From positions 1 through 40,579 of the forward strand of contig JAPLDG010000302.1 of the NCBI GenBank assembly GCA_026391845.1: 40,579 nt of DNA, written 5' to 3'. The position numbers were made by a program, and so were the translations under genes. The stretch is from Bacteroidota bacterium (GTDB lineage: Bacteria; Bacteroidota; Bacteroidia; Bacteroidales; FEN-979). This document shows, in pieces, positions 24,732-33,201 of this stretch. The first letter of the stretch is position 1, and each line of letters opens with the position of its first letter. Below the pieces are notes generated by a model that ran no database searches, was not told the DNA's origin, and saw nothing but the letters and a program-made list of their open reading frames with translations.

Positions 24732-25877
24732 TTATTTGCGTGCTTTTTCAAAAAGTCTGTCAACGAAATAGTAGCCTAATTCGCCGTAACCGGCATTTGT
24801 CTGGAGAATGATAATGGCATCCTGCCGTAAAAGCGCCTGATTCAAATCCTGGCCAGCACTGAGTTTCCCGGTCGGATAGGTTCCGTAGTAAACTTCATGG
24901 TCATAATACCAGAAGTCGCGGTTTGAAAATACTTGCCCGATGTACCCTGTTTCTGCCCAGGCGAAATAAAAACTGTCGCCAATGAAAAGGGCTGAAAAAG
25001 GGCGCCGGTTCGCCGGTTTTGAATAGGTCACCACAGGATAGGCCAACGGTGGGGCAGTTATGTTGCAAATGAGGTTGAGCGCCCTCCCTACATCGTCGTC
25101 GCGGCCCATCGGTGTCTTGCTGACCCTGTTTTGCACAGATTCAGGATGCGGAAGTTCGGTTCCGGTTTTTATTTCAAGGTATTTAACCAGCGAATCCATC
25201 GCCAGGAACGAGCCATATCTGCTCCAGTGGATCCCGGTTTTCGGATAAAGAGAATACCTGGCCGTATCTTTCATCTCCAAAAACCATGCATTGAAATCGA
25301 TGCAGTTGACTTTCTGTTCTTCCAGTTTCCGGCGATACCAGGAATAATTTGTATTCCCGCCGGTTGCTTTCCTGAACCTTGAAGGGATGTACCCGGGGTA
25401 AAAAGTTCCTTTGTCGGGCAACAACAGAACCAGGAAGAGAACTCCTTTCTCTTTCCATAGCCAGTCCTGCGCCTCGCGGAACTGTTTTGCACGGGCATCA
25501 ATGTTCTTAACCCCGATGAAATCCCCGCCTGACCAAGCCTTGATATACTGTTCCTCAAAAAGATAGTCATCTTTTCCAATCACGACCCGCCTGGCGTTTG
25601 GAATGCGGAAAAGGGTGAAGTCAACCTGGTTGTGCAAGCGAACCAGTTCGTTGTGAAACCCGATGCTGCCGTTGTAATGCTTTGACAGAAGAGGCAGGTA
25701 AGTCCCGGAAAAAAGGGCGGGAAAACTGAATTTCGGATACGGGTTCGGTTCACTGTAACCATCCAGCGACTTTGACCACACCGGGCGAAAGGCTTTCTGG
25801 AATGCGGGAAAGACAGACAACCCCGCGATGAAGATTAACAAGACCCGTTTGACCGATGTTAATGTTTTGCCTGTCAT
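24732..25877 (-). CDS. AlgX/AlgJ-like SGNH O-acetyltransferase
   Basis: The 381-residue protein has an N-terminal membrane segment (about 10-28) and an SGNH-like AlgX/AlgJ domain (PF16822). It has YLFEEQYI, LLPDKGTFYPGYIPS, a histidine in GIHWSRYG (H217) and a serine in FIGDSFYF (S302), all visible in order. It would act in the periplasm, receiving acetyl groups via the MBOAT protein encoded next. As in the 18098-19558 protein, the residue two before the His is Gly, not Asp. I prefer the ATG at 25877 because the predicted -7 box covers the alternative start at 25886; the transcript may be nearly leaderless. The two AlgX-like proteins are clearly homologous along their lengths, but this one lacks the C-terminal repeats. 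Confidence 0.82.
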   Translation of the reverse strand: MTGKTLTSVKRVLLIFIAGLSVFPAFQKAFRPVWSKSLDGYSEPNPYPKFSFPALFSGTYLPLLSKHYNGSIGFHNELVRLHNQVDFTLFRIPNARRVVIGKDDYLFEEQYIKAWSGGDFIGVKNIDARAKQFREAQDWLWKEKGVLFLVLLLPDKGTFYPGYIPSRFRKATGGNTNYSWYRRKLEEQKVNCIDFNAWFLEMKDTARYSLYPKTGIHWSRYGSFLAMDSLVKYLEIKTGTELPHPESVQNRVSKTPMGRDDDVGRALNLICNITAPPLAYPVVTYSKPANRRPFSALFIGDSFYFAWAETGYIGQVFSNRDFWYYDHEVYYGTYPTGKLSAGQDLNQALLRQDAIIILQTNAGYGELGYYFVDRLFEKARK

Positions 25878-25883
25878 GACCGG

Positions 25884-25891
25884 CAAAAATA
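25884..25891 (-). promoter_or_regulatory. putative -7 box for the O-acetylation operon
   Basis: The minus strand reads TATTTTTG, matching TAnnTTTG. It would drive the AlgX-like, MBOAT and jelly-roll membrane-protein genes (25877 to 21299). The start codon would fall within a few bases of the transcript start. Confidence 0.4.
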
Positions 25892-25957
25892 GTAAAATTT
25901 GGCACGTAAGGCACCCTGTTTCCCGGCATAACCGGTCAAACAGATCGGGTTAATTAA

Positions 25958-25965
25958 TACTTTTG
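25958..25965 (+). promoter_or_regulatory. putative -7 box for the gene at 25983
   Basis: TACTTTTG is an exact TAnnTTTG match 17 bases before the start codon. With the minus-strand box at 25884-25891 it makes a compact divergent promoter region. Confidence 0.5.
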
Positions 25966-25982
25966 TTTTCAAATGTTTATTT

Positions 25983-27395
25983 ATGATCCGGAAAATCAAA
26001 TTCAAATCTCCTGATTCCAGATTCTTTACCGATGCCCTGCTGGTGTTTTTATCTGCCATTGTTTTGTGCTACATGGCATTCTTCAATGGATTTCCTTTTT
26101 TCTATTCCGATACGGGGGCTTATCTGCAGGCTGCATTCGGCAGTTACAAACCTGTTGACCGGCCGCTGATATACAGTATTTTCCTGAGAAATACCAGCCT
26201 TTCAATATCATTGTGGCTGGCTGTATTTGCACAGGCCCTGTCGGTGGCAGTCCTGGTGTTTTATTGCTTCAAACACCTCTCCGGAACCCCGAAATTCAGG
26301 GTTTATTACGTGATCTATATTTTTCTGATTACTTTTTTTACCGGAGTGTCTGTCAATGCAGGCCAGCTGATTCCTGATGTGTTCGCTCCGGTTATGCTGC
26401 TTTGCCTTGCCCTGCTTATTTTTGCCAGGAGATTAACGCTCATTGAAACCCTGGTGATCTCCCTGTTTTTCATCTTTTCCGTGAGCGTGCATAATTCTCA
26501 TTTTATCATTTCAACACTGATCCTGCTTGGATTCCTCTCTGCTTTCATTTTTAAAAAGAGAAGGCAGTCACTTCAGAAAGCAGAGGTGAAAATCCGCCGG
26601 ATCATTTACGGTCTGATGCTGGTGGTATCTTCTTATTACATTGTATGCACCGTTCATTACAATGCCGGGTTAACGTATGCCGTATCCCGTCACGGGCATG
26701 TGTTTTTCATGGCCAGGCTGTTTGATTGCGGCATCCTGGAGGCATATCTGGCGGATGCCTGCCCGAAATACCATTACAAGTTGTGCAGTTATCAGCATCA
26801 GTTTTCATGGGATTTTCTCTGGGATTATGACAATAGTCCCCTGTATAAAACCGGGGGGTGGGAAGCCAATCGCAAGGATTTCAATGCCATCATCCGCGAC
26901 ATTCTGACAACCCCGAAATACTGGCCGCGCCTCATCGCCCGGGAAAGTGAAGCAACCTTCCGGCAATTCTTTACTTTTGAAACGGGTGATACGGGTCAGC
27001 AGTTGGAGGGTTCCTCGTCTATTGCGGCTGTCCGCGCGCACTGGCCTGAAAATGTCAAAGAGTTTTTTCAGAGCAAACAGGAGGCGAAAAAACTTGACTG
27101 GACACTCTTGAATCATCTTCAGACATACCTGACAGCGTTTCTATTTCTATGCAGTGTGCTCGTTTACCTGGTTCCGGGATTCGATCCGAAGTACAAACTT
27201 TACCTCACCTTTATTCTCATCGCCTTGCTGGTCAATGCGTTTGTTTGCGGTGCTATCTCCGGTGTCATTGACAGGTACCAGTCGCGGGTGATCTGGCTTC
27301 TTACCATGCCTTTTATGCTGTATATCGCCAGCAGAGAGGTTTCTTTAACCCCGCTGAAAAAATTATTCAGCGTTTCCAGGCGTACCGGTACCTGA
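25983..27395 (+). CDS. polytopic membrane protein, GT-C-like, function unknown
   Basis: I do not recognise a named family. The 470-residue protein has about ten membrane segments with an early loop containing YSDTGAYLQAAFGSY and RPLIYSIF. An acidic residue in the first extracytoplasmic loop is reminiscent of GT-C glycosyltransferases. A second soluble loop (about 250-370) has YHYKLCSYQHQFSWDFLWDY. It is divergent from the O-acetylation operon and overlaps the 3' end of the convergent gene at 27367-29130 by 29 bases. Its place between acetylation and glycosyltransferase genes suggests a role in the same envelope process, but this is inference. Confidence 0.55.
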   Translation: MIRKIKFKSPDSRFFTDALLVFLSAIVLCYMAFFNGFPFFYSDTGAYLQAAFGSYKPVDRPLIYSIFLRNTSLSISLWLAVFAQALSVAVLVFYCFKHLSGTPKFRVYYVIYIFLITFFTGVSVNAGQLIPDVFAPVMLLCLALLIFARRLTLIETLVISLFFIFSVSVHNSHFIISTLILLGFLSAFIFKKRRQSLQKAEVKIRRIIYGLMLVVSSYYIVCTVHYNAGLTYAVSRHGHVFFMARLFDCGILEAYLADACPKYHYKLCSYQHQFSWDFLWDYDNSPLYKTGGWEANRKDFNAIIRDILTTPKYWPRLIARESEATFRQFFTFETGDTGQQLEGSSSIAAVRAHWPENVKEFFQSKQEAKKLDWTLLNHLQTYLTAFLFLCSVLVYLVPGFDPKYKLYLTFILIALLVNAFVCGAISGVIDRYQSRVIWLLTMPFMLYIASREVSLTPLKKLFSVSRRTGT

Positions 27396-29130
27396 TGGTG
27401 AGATCATCGGCAAATAAACGAGCCCCCGCCGGGTTGTTGATGAAGATATTGATCTGTAAAGAAGAGTCGTTTACATCCGGGATAATGAATGTCGTACGAA
27501 TGTTCGACCAGACCATGGGTTCGGTTACCCGGGATGCCAGCATGATGCTGTCGCCGAAAACCGGCTCATTTCCGCGGGTAACAGTGTAAGAAAGCGCAGC
27601 GTTTCCCAGACGAATTCCGGGAGATAACATCCAGACATCCACATCCATCATTTTTGGCCAGGGATATTTCAACTCATCTAATCTGATGGAATACAGGGGA
27701 GTTGTTTTACTTTTCACATCGCCTGCGACACTGTACTGCCCCGAATGGGTGAAGATCGGGGAAGGTTTGCTGACCGGGCAAATGGCAAGGTTTTCAAAAT
27801 CATTTTTAAACGAATTGATCCGGTGAACCGGCGAAATGATCCCTGCCCGTTCAACCGACTGCCGGTAGTGATCCCAGTCCCATGCCGACCCATAGTAACA
27901 GCGGTCGAACCGGTAAATGACTGCCGAGTAGCGCAGATTGGCATATACCAGAAAAAAAATCAGAAACAACACGGTGGTTTGAATCAGGAAAAAGCGGTTG
28001 TTGAACAAACTGGTTATCAGCCAGGCCAGTGGAACAGCGAGGATGGTATAATATTCTATGAATGGTCGCTGGCCATAACTGCATCCGAAGTACCACATTT
28101 TCCAGGAGGCGCTGATCAGCGTCACCAGCAGGAATATTCCGGCAATGAGCCATCCATTCGATCTCCTGTGAAGAATCATCATGATTGTGCCGGCTATCAT
28201 GAAAATTACCACCGGCGAATAGGTCAGCAACCCATTCAACGGTGAAAACAGTACTTCTGCAAGCTGAGGATGACTCCAGTTGGTGAATCCTTCATCCCGG
28301 TATGAAAAATGGAGCCAGCTCCCGGAGAGATATTTCCAGTAAACCATTTGCGGCAGAAAAACAGCAAAAAGGATTGCCAGAAATGAAAGCAGATACGATG
28401 GCTTCAGGAACAGCTTAACACGTTTCATCCACCCGGAGAGATTTTCACCATCCCAGGCGAAGAAAAGCAATCCAGGAAGGATGTTGGTAGGCCGGATCAG
28501 CGTGGCCAGCGAAAGGGTGAGGCAAATCAGTATGAAATATGGATAGTATTGCGAAATCTGGAATTTCTTCAGGGCAAATAGAAACAGTGCGAAGAGGAAA
28601 AAGGAATAAACGTGCGACATCAGCCCGTCAATGAGCGCGTAATAAAAGAGGTTGGTTCCGAGAAAAATCACGGTGATGACGAACATATTTACAACCGGAT
28701 GAAAATAATGATCCAGGAATTTTTTCAGGAACCATAATCCAAGGATCAGGTAAATAACCGCAGCCAGGTTCATCATCCGCATATAGATCATGGAAAAACC
28801 CTGTTCGCAATCATACCCTGCAATGGCGGAAACAAGGCCGGAGGCTAAAAAGAATGGAGAGAGCATGAGCGCCACGCCATAAGTGTATTTTGTATCCAGT
28901 TTGTTTTTCAGCGTATCAATGCTGAAGCCTCCGCCTGTAAGGATGTCGAGATCGGCTGGCATCGTGCGCGTATCAAAATGGTAGAAAAAAACAGCCGGAA
29001 GATAAATGTAGTATCCGGCCCGGTCGGAACCAAGATCTGAACTGCCGTTAAAACGAACCACGTCCCTGTGAAAAAACCAGGTAAGAGCCAGTGAGGCACA
29101 AAACAACACGTAAAAAAACCATTTTACCAT
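27367..29130 (-). CDS. polytopic membrane protein with C-terminal jelly-roll domain, GT-C-like
   Basis: The 587-residue protein has ten or more membrane segments. A first extracytoplasmic loop rich in acidic and aromatic residues (GSDLGSDRAGYYIYLPAVFF) resembles GT-C transferases. The last 145 residues form a jelly-roll-like module with HSGQYSVAGD and an end INIFINNPAGARLFADDLTI. An ATG at 29295 would add 55 residues that overlap the upstream gene and the octamer array, so I start at 29130 (MVKWFFYVLF). That ATG lies inside the last unit of the array at 29123-29162. The upstream partners are a small anchored jelly-roll protein and a GT2 enzyme that could make the lipid-linked sugar donor. No product is assigned. 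Confidence 0.62.
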   Translation of the reverse strand: MVKWFFYVLFCASLALTWFFHRDVVRFNGSSDLGSDRAGYYIYLPAVFFYHFDTRTMPADLDILTGGGFSIDTLKNKLDTKYTYGVALMLSPFFLASGLVSAIAGYDCEQGFSMIYMRMMNLAAVIYLILGLWFLKKFLDHYFHPVVNMFVITVIFLGTNLFYYALIDGLMSHVYSFFLFALFLFALKKFQISQYYPYFILICLTLSLATLIRPTNILPGLLFFAWDGENLSGWMKRVKLFLKPSYLLSFLAILFAVFLPQMVYWKYLSGSWLHFSYRDEGFTNWSHPQLAEVLFSPLNGLLTYSPVVIFMIAGTIMMILHRRSNGWLIAGIFLLVTLISASWKMWYFGCSYGQRPFIEYYTILAVPLAWLITSLFNNRFFLIQTTVLFLIFFLVYANLRYSAVIYRFDRCYYGSAWDWDHYRQSVERAGIISPVHRINSFKNDFENLAICPVSKPSPIFTHSGQYSVAGDVKSKTTPLYSIRLDELKYPWPKMMDVDVWMLSPGIRLGNAALSYTVTRGNEPVFGDSIMLASRVTEPMVWSNIRTTFIIPDVNDSSLQINIFINNPAGARLFADDLTIRYRYAWKR

Positions 29131-29162
29131 TTCACTATTTCGACTTTTCGCTATTTCGCTAT
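29123..29162 (-). repeat. octamer array spanning a stop-start junction
   Basis: On the minus strand five 8-bp units read ATAGCGAA, ATAGCGAA, AAGTCGAA, ATAGTGAA and ATGGTAAA. The first unit supplies the TAG stop of the jelly-roll gene at 29159-29806 and the last supplies the ATG of the next gene at 29130. The whole 28-base intergenic gap is array. Confidence 0.75.
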
Positions 29163-29806
29163 CTGCTCCCATCCGGTGTAAAATAGTTAATTTCAATATC
29201 ATCCACCAGCAGCTCACCTTGCCCATGGTACCAGAAATAGGCCTGCAGCACATCTTCACGATCGGTCGCCAGGGGAATGCGGTAATCGATGGCAACCCGG
29301 TTCCATTGATTCTGTTTCAGGTTTTCATTTTCCAGGGGGATAAACATATACTTATAGGTAACGTCATGGCGGTTGCAGGTGGCAACCAGGTTGCATTGTA
29401 TTTCCCGGGGCGGGCAGGAAAACCAAACATATCCGGTTGCCCTGATCCAGGAGGAATCTCCAGGCTTGATGTCTTTAAATTTAATCCATAAGCCCGGAGA
29501 AAACGGAACGGTTGAACTCATTCTATAGGATTGTTTTCCACCATGGCCGGTATTGGCCAGATGCGCATTGGTGTCGGCGGCACTGCCCGATTCGAAATCA
29601 TGAAAAGCCAGTTGTTTTCCTTTTCCTTCAAGGATTTCAGGAAGCTTTTCACGCTCAATCGATGCAGAAGAAACACTGGTTTGATGTGTATCCTGGTAGG
29701 ACTTGTAAAAATTCACAAGGATTAAAACCCCCAACAATGAAAAAGCTGTAAGGCCCGCAAATATTGATTTTCGGGAAAAGCGATTTTCATTGTTGCCTTC
29801 TCGCAT
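29159..29806 (-). CDS. small membrane-anchored jelly-roll protein
   Basis: The 215-residue protein has a short basic cytoplasmic N-terminus, one membrane segment (about 15-34, FAGLTAFSLLGVLILVNFY) and a single jelly-roll-like module (about 65-210). The module begins FHDFESGS, has WIRATGYVWF centrally, then QNQWNRVAIDYRIPL and ends AYFWYHGQGELLVDDIEI. The layout matches the modules in 11846-13630, 21299-23185 and 27367-29130, here as a stand-alone unit. Its start codon overlaps the GT2 gene stop by one base (TAATG), indicating translational coupling. It is probably a glycan-binding or assembly partner of the membrane protein that follows; no function is established. Confidence 0.65.
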   Translation of the reverse strand: MREGNNENRFSRKSIFAGLTAFSLLGVLILVNFYKSYQDTHQTSVSSASIEREKLPEILEGKGKQLAFHDFESGSAADTNAHLANTGHGGKQSYRMSSTVPFSPGLWIKFKDIKPGDSSWIRATGYVWFSCPPREIQCNLVATCNRHDVTYKYMFIPLENENLKQNQWNRVAIDYRIPLATDREDVLQAYFWYHGQGELLVDDIEINYFTPDGSR

Positions 29807-30540
29807 TATTTGAGGTATTTTCTGTCCCAGATGTTATATTTCATTAAACACCAAACCGCGCGAAAAGCATCCTTCATGCCGATTTTTTTGCCCTCTTCAT
29901 ACGTGCGGCCATAATATGAAATGCCTACTTCGTATATGCGGATTTTCGGAAAGCGGGCGGTTTTGGAGGTGACTTCGGGCTCGAATCCAAAACGTTTCTC
30001 CTTAAAATAGATCTGTTTCAGAATTTCGGCGCGAAAAAGTTTATAGCAGGTCTCCATGTCCGTGAGATTGAGATTTGTGAACATATTGGAGGTAAAAGTG
30101 AGCAGTTTGTTCCCGATCGAATGCCAGAAGAACAGGATCCGGTGAGGCTTGCCCCCCATGAACCGTGAACCATAAACCACATCGGCGAAACCATCGAGGA
30201 CTGGCTTCAGCAGTACATTGTACTCTGCAGGATCATATTCCAGGTCAGCATCCTGGATGATGATAAAATCGCCCGTTGCCTCTACAATTCCGCGATGCAA
30301 CGCCGCGCCTTTACCCTTGTTCACCGGCTGGTTGAACAGCCTGATGTCACTTTCCGGGTGCGAGGCAATGTATCTTTCGACCACACCGATGGTATCATCA
30401 CGACTGAAATCATTGACGATGATAATTTCCTTCGTAACCGCTTCGATCAAATTGACATCCAGCACTTTGTCGAGAATTCGATGAATCGTTGCCGCTTCAT
30501 TGTAAGCGGGAATTAAAATACTGAGTTTGCGGGATTCCAT
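29806..30540 (-). CDS. GT2 family glycosyltransferase, polyprenyl-phosphate sugar synthase-like
   Basis: The 244-residue soluble protein is a family 2 glycosyltransferase close to dolichol-phosphate mannose/glucose synthases. It has the N-terminal [10 protein letters not shown] strand, VNDFSRDDT, and the nucleotide-sugar-binding motif [10 protein letters not shown], followed by SRFMGGKP. It lacks the C-terminal membrane helices of some members. The expected reaction is transfer of a sugar from a nucleotide donor to polyprenyl phosphate at the cytoplasmic face. That would supply GT-C-type transferases such as its neighbours. The start at 30540 ([11 protein letters not shown]) is preferred since an ATG at 30561 lies within the predicted -7 box. 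It is the first gene of a three-gene operon running to 27367. Confidence 0.85.
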   Translation of the reverse strand: MESRKLSILIPAYNEAATIHRILDKVLDVNLIEAVTKEIIIVNDFSRDDTIGVVERYIASHPESDIRLFNQPVNKGKGAALHRGIVEATGDFIIIQDADLEYDPAEYNVLLKPVLDGFADVVYGSRFMGGKPHRILFFWHSIGNKLLTFTSNMFTNLNLTDMETCYKLFRAEILKQIYFKEKRFGFEPEVTSKTARFPKIRIYEVGISYYGRTYEEGKKIGMKDAFRAVWCLMKYNIWDRKYLK

Positions 30541-30558
30541 AAAAACCAGTTCAAAAGG

Positions 30559-30566
30559 CAAAAATA
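30559..30566 (-). promoter_or_regulatory. putative -7 box for the GT2 operon
   Basis: The minus strand reads TATTTTTG, matching TAnnTTTG, 19 bases upstream of the start at 30540 and between the MurF-Alr stop and the GT2 start. It argues for a separate transcript from murF-alr. Confidence 0.5.
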
Positions 30567-30588
30567 AGAGAAAATATCAAGGAATGCC

Positions 30589-33201
30589 CTATTCGTAGTA
30601 ATAGATGCGCTTAACCCTCCGCGAAATTCCTGTCAGCACTTCATAGGGGATCGTTCCGATTTCCCTGGCCAGTTCAGCCACGGGATGGAGGTCGCCGAAG
30701 ATGACGACTTCTTCTCCTTCGCGGATGTCTTGAAAATCGTGACGCGGGACGCGTGACGCGGGACCGGTGAATCTGTCAGTCACATCAACCATGGTCAGAT
30801 CCATGCAGATATTTCCCATGATGGGTGCAGGCTTGCCCCGGATATAAAGCGCCCCCCGGCCATTGCCAAGCCGGCGGTTAAGGCCGTCGGCATAGCCCAC
30901 CGGAACAATGGCGATCACGGTATCTTTTTCAGCTCTGCCTTTCCGGTTGTACCCGATCGTATCCCCGGCAGAGATATGTTTGATCTGGGTGATCACCGAC
31001 TTCAGGGTGCTTACATTCCTCAGCATGGACTGTTCTTCAACGCTGCTACCAACACCATACAAACCGATGCCAAGCCGTACCATGCCGAACTGTGCCTCAG
31101 GAAACCGCCTGATACCAGCCGAATTTAGTATGTGCAGGAGTACAGGATAATCCAAAATCCGTGTTATTCTGCTGCTCATTTCGGTGAAGAGCCGGATTTG
31201 CTCCCTGGTAAAGTCATCTTCAGTGGGGTCTTCACTGGCCGCCAGATGCGAAAAAACCGACTGAACGCGAAGTCCGGGATTTAGTTTCAGCCGCGCAATC
31301 AGGGGTTCAAGCTCGTCTTTTGCAAATCCAAGACGATGCATTCCTGTATCAAGCTTGATATGTATGCGGACTTCCTGTTGTATCGAAGTCTGGTTGCGTA
31401 CGATCGCATCCTCAAGCAAATTGAGGATATGCAGGTTATAAATTTCAGGCTCCAGATTATATTTCAGCAGGGTATCGAGGCTCTGTTCTTCCGGGCTCAT
31501 CACCATGATCGGCATATGAATCCCGGATGTGCGCAATTCAACCCCTTCATCGGCGTAGGCTACGGCCAGGTAGTCGATCCGGTGGAACTGCAGCACATTG
31601 GCAATTTCGTAACTGCCACTGCCATAGGAAAATGCTTTCACCATGGCCATTGTTCTGGTTCCGGGATGCAACAGAGCCCGGAAATGGTTAAGGTTGTGAA
31701 TCAGGGCATCCAGATTGATTTCCATCACGGTTTCATGCGCCTTCTGCTGCAAAACCTGGCTGATTTTTTCAAACTCAAACAATCGCGCACCTTTCAGCAG
31801 GATGGTTTCATTTTGAAAGGAAGAGACCGGGAAATGCTGCAAAAAATCATCTGTTGTCGTGAAAAATGCCTTCTGCATGGTAAATTTATCTGCATGCCTG
31901 ACCAGGTCCCGCCCGATTCCTACCATGCGTTCAATGTTTCGTGAGACCAGCATCGACGCGATTTCACGGTACAACTCTCCTTTGTCGCGCCCTGTTTGAA
32001 GGATATCGGACAGGATGATCGTTTTTTTCTTTTGCTGATTTTGCTGATTCAGAAAATCGAGGGCGATGCTAAGCGACTTGATATCAGAGTTGTAGCTGTC
32101 GTTTATCAGCGAACAATGGTTGATGGCCTCTTTGAGCTCGAGACGCATGGCAATGGGCGTAAGAGCTGAATAACGTGACGCGTGACGCGTGACGCGTGAC
32201 TGCCGACTGCCAACTGCCAACAATTCACTCAGCACCAACTCAGTTGCAAAGCAGTTTATCGCATTTTCGATGGAAGCTTCGTCGGTGAAAGGTATGCTGA
32301 AGGTGAATATTTCCGACCTGTAATCACACCTGATGAGCGTTTGTCCGTCGGTGGTTAAAACCTGAACTATTTTGAGATCGGCATCATTCTTTCTGCTCCA
32401 GGTGAAGGTTTTCAGGTGCAGGTATGCCGCATCAGCATTGAGGCAATCTGTAATCAGGGAATAATCGGAACAGTAGATCAGCGTTTGGGAATTGATGAAC
32501 AGCTTGAGTTTTTCCTCCACTTTCCGGCGGGGATTTTCGAAATATTCATCATGGGCATGACCGATATTGGTAAATATCCCGATGGTCGGCCTGATGATGG
32601 GCTCAAGATGTTCCATTTCGCCGGAGCGGGAGATTCCTGCTTCGAAAATCGCCAGTTCATGGTCATGCGACATTTTCCAGACTGAGAGTGGAACACCGAT
32701 CTGGGAATTATAGCTTTTCGGACTGCGTATGATCTGAAAATCACTGCTCAGCAGCTGGAACAACCACTCTTTGACAATTGTTTTACCATTGCTGCCTGTT
32801 ATCCCGATCACGGGAATATCGAACAGCCTCCTATGGTAAGCGCCCAGCTGCTGCAAGGCTGCAAGGGTGTCGGGAACAAGGATGAATGAAGCGCCCGGGT
32901 ATTGGGTTACATGTGACACGTGATGGGGCGACAGGGCGACAGATGTATCTGTTTGTGAGGCGGTTGAAGGCAGTTTGGAAATCAAAAAGCACCTCACCCC
33001 TTTTTCATAGAGTTCGGGGATAAATTTATGCCCGTCGTTGCGATCAGAAACCAGGGCGATAAAAAGACAATGTTCAGAGTGGATCAGTATCCGGCTGTCG
33101 ATGAGCAGATCGCGGACTAAAAGATCCCCGCTGCTGATGGGGTGAACAGTTCCGCTACAGATGGAAGCGATTGATGAGACCGTTAAGGCCGGTTCTGTCA
33201 T
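30589..33201 (-). CDS. bifunctional MurF / alanine racemase
   Basis: The 870-residue fusion is characteristic of Bacteroidota. The N-terminal half is UDP-N-acetylmuramoyl-tripeptide:D-Ala-D-Ala ligase with P-loop ITGSNGKT (K140). The C-terminal half is a PLP-dependent alanine racemase with the PLP lysine K522 in AMVKAFSYGSG and a later catalytic-type tyrosine in TIGYNRKGR. The two activities make D-alanine and attach the D-Ala dipeptide to the peptidoglycan stem. Three heptamer-type arrays sit inside the gene: about residues 88-100 (MurF N-terminal domain), 327-343 (VGSRQSRVTRHASR, MurF middle) and 813-822 (PASRVPRH, racemase end). They lengthen surface loops without breaking the frame. Its start overlaps the pdxA stop by 4 bases. 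Confidence 0.93.
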   Translation of the reverse strand: MTEPALTVSSIASICSGTVHPISSGDLLVRDLLIDSRILIHSEHCLFIALVSDRNDGHKFIPELYEKGVRCFLISKLPSTASQTDTSVALSPHHVSHVTQYPGASFILVPDTLAALQQLGAYHRRLFDIPVIGITGSNGKTIVKEWLFQLLSSDFQIIRSPKSYNSQIGVPLSVWKMSHDHELAIFEAGISRSGEMEHLEPIIRPTIGIFTNIGHAHDEYFENPRRKVEEKLKLFINSQTLIYCSDYSLITDCLNADAAYLHLKTFTWSRKNDADLKIVQVLTTDGQTLIRCDYRSEIFTFSIPFTDEASIENAINCFATELVLSELLAVGSRQSRVTRHASRYSALTPIAMRLELKEAINHCSLINDSYNSDIKSLSIALDFLNQQNQQKKKTIILSDILQTGRDKGELYREIASMLVSRNIERMVGIGRDLVRHADKFTMQKAFFTTTDDFLQHFPVSSFQNETILLKGARLFEFEKISQVLQQKAHETVMEINLDALIHNLNHFRALLHPGTRTMAMVKAFSYGSGSYEIANVLQFHRIDYLAVAYADEGVELRTSGIHMPIMVMSPEEQSLDTLLKYNLEPEIYNLHILNLLEDAIVRNQTSIQQEVRIHIKLDTGMHRLGFAKDELEPLIARLKLNPGLRVQSVFSHLAASEDPTEDDFTREQIRLFTEMSSRITRILDYPVLLHILNSAGIRRFPEAQFGMVRLGIGLYGVGSSVEEQSMLRNVSTLKSVITQIKHISAGDTIGYNRKGRAEKDTVIAIVPVGYADGLNRRLGNGRGALYIRGKPAPIMGNICMDLTMVDVTDRFTGPASRVPRHDFQDIREGEEVVIFGDLHPVAELAREIGTIPYEVLTGISRRVKRIYYYE
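30737..30764 (-). repeat. heptamer array inside the racemase half of murF-alr
   Basis: On the coding strand four 7-bp units read GTCCCGC, GTCACGC, GTCCCGC and GTCACGA. They are translated in frame as part of GPASRVPRHDFQD near the C-terminus. Confidence 0.75.
32173..32221 (-). repeat. composite heptamer array inside the MurF half
   Basis: On the coding strand three units of the GTYGGCA type (GTTGGCA, GTTGGCA, GTCGGCA) are followed by four of the GTCACGY type (three GTCACGC and one GTCACGT), 49 bases in all. The order and orientation are the same as in the array inside pepA at 35310-35372. It encodes LAVGSRQSRVTRHASR. Confidence 0.85.
32904..32940 (-). repeat. mixed 8/7-bp array inside the MurF N-terminal domain
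   Basis: On the coding strand two 8-bp units (GTCGCCCT, GTCGCCCC) are followed by three 7-bp units (ATCACGT, GTCACAT, GTAACCC). They are translated as SPHHVSHVTQ and form a low-complexity loop. This array links the octamer and heptamer types in one place. Confidence 0.65.

Noticed and set aside
24227-24811. A 194-residue plus-strand ORF
   Set aside because: It is a charged (H, Q, K, E) translation of the antisense strand of a membrane-protein gene, a common artefact.
18098-25877. A true alginate biosynthesis locus
   Set aside because: Only AlgI- and AlgX/J-like proteins are present; Alg8, Alg44, AlgG, AlgE and GDP-mannose dehydrogenase are absent, so only acetylation of some glycan is supported.
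29131-29295. A longer start for the membrane protein at 27367-29130
   Set aside because: The extra 55 residues overlap the preceding gene in another frame and then read through the octamer array; the hydrophobic start at 29130 is typical.
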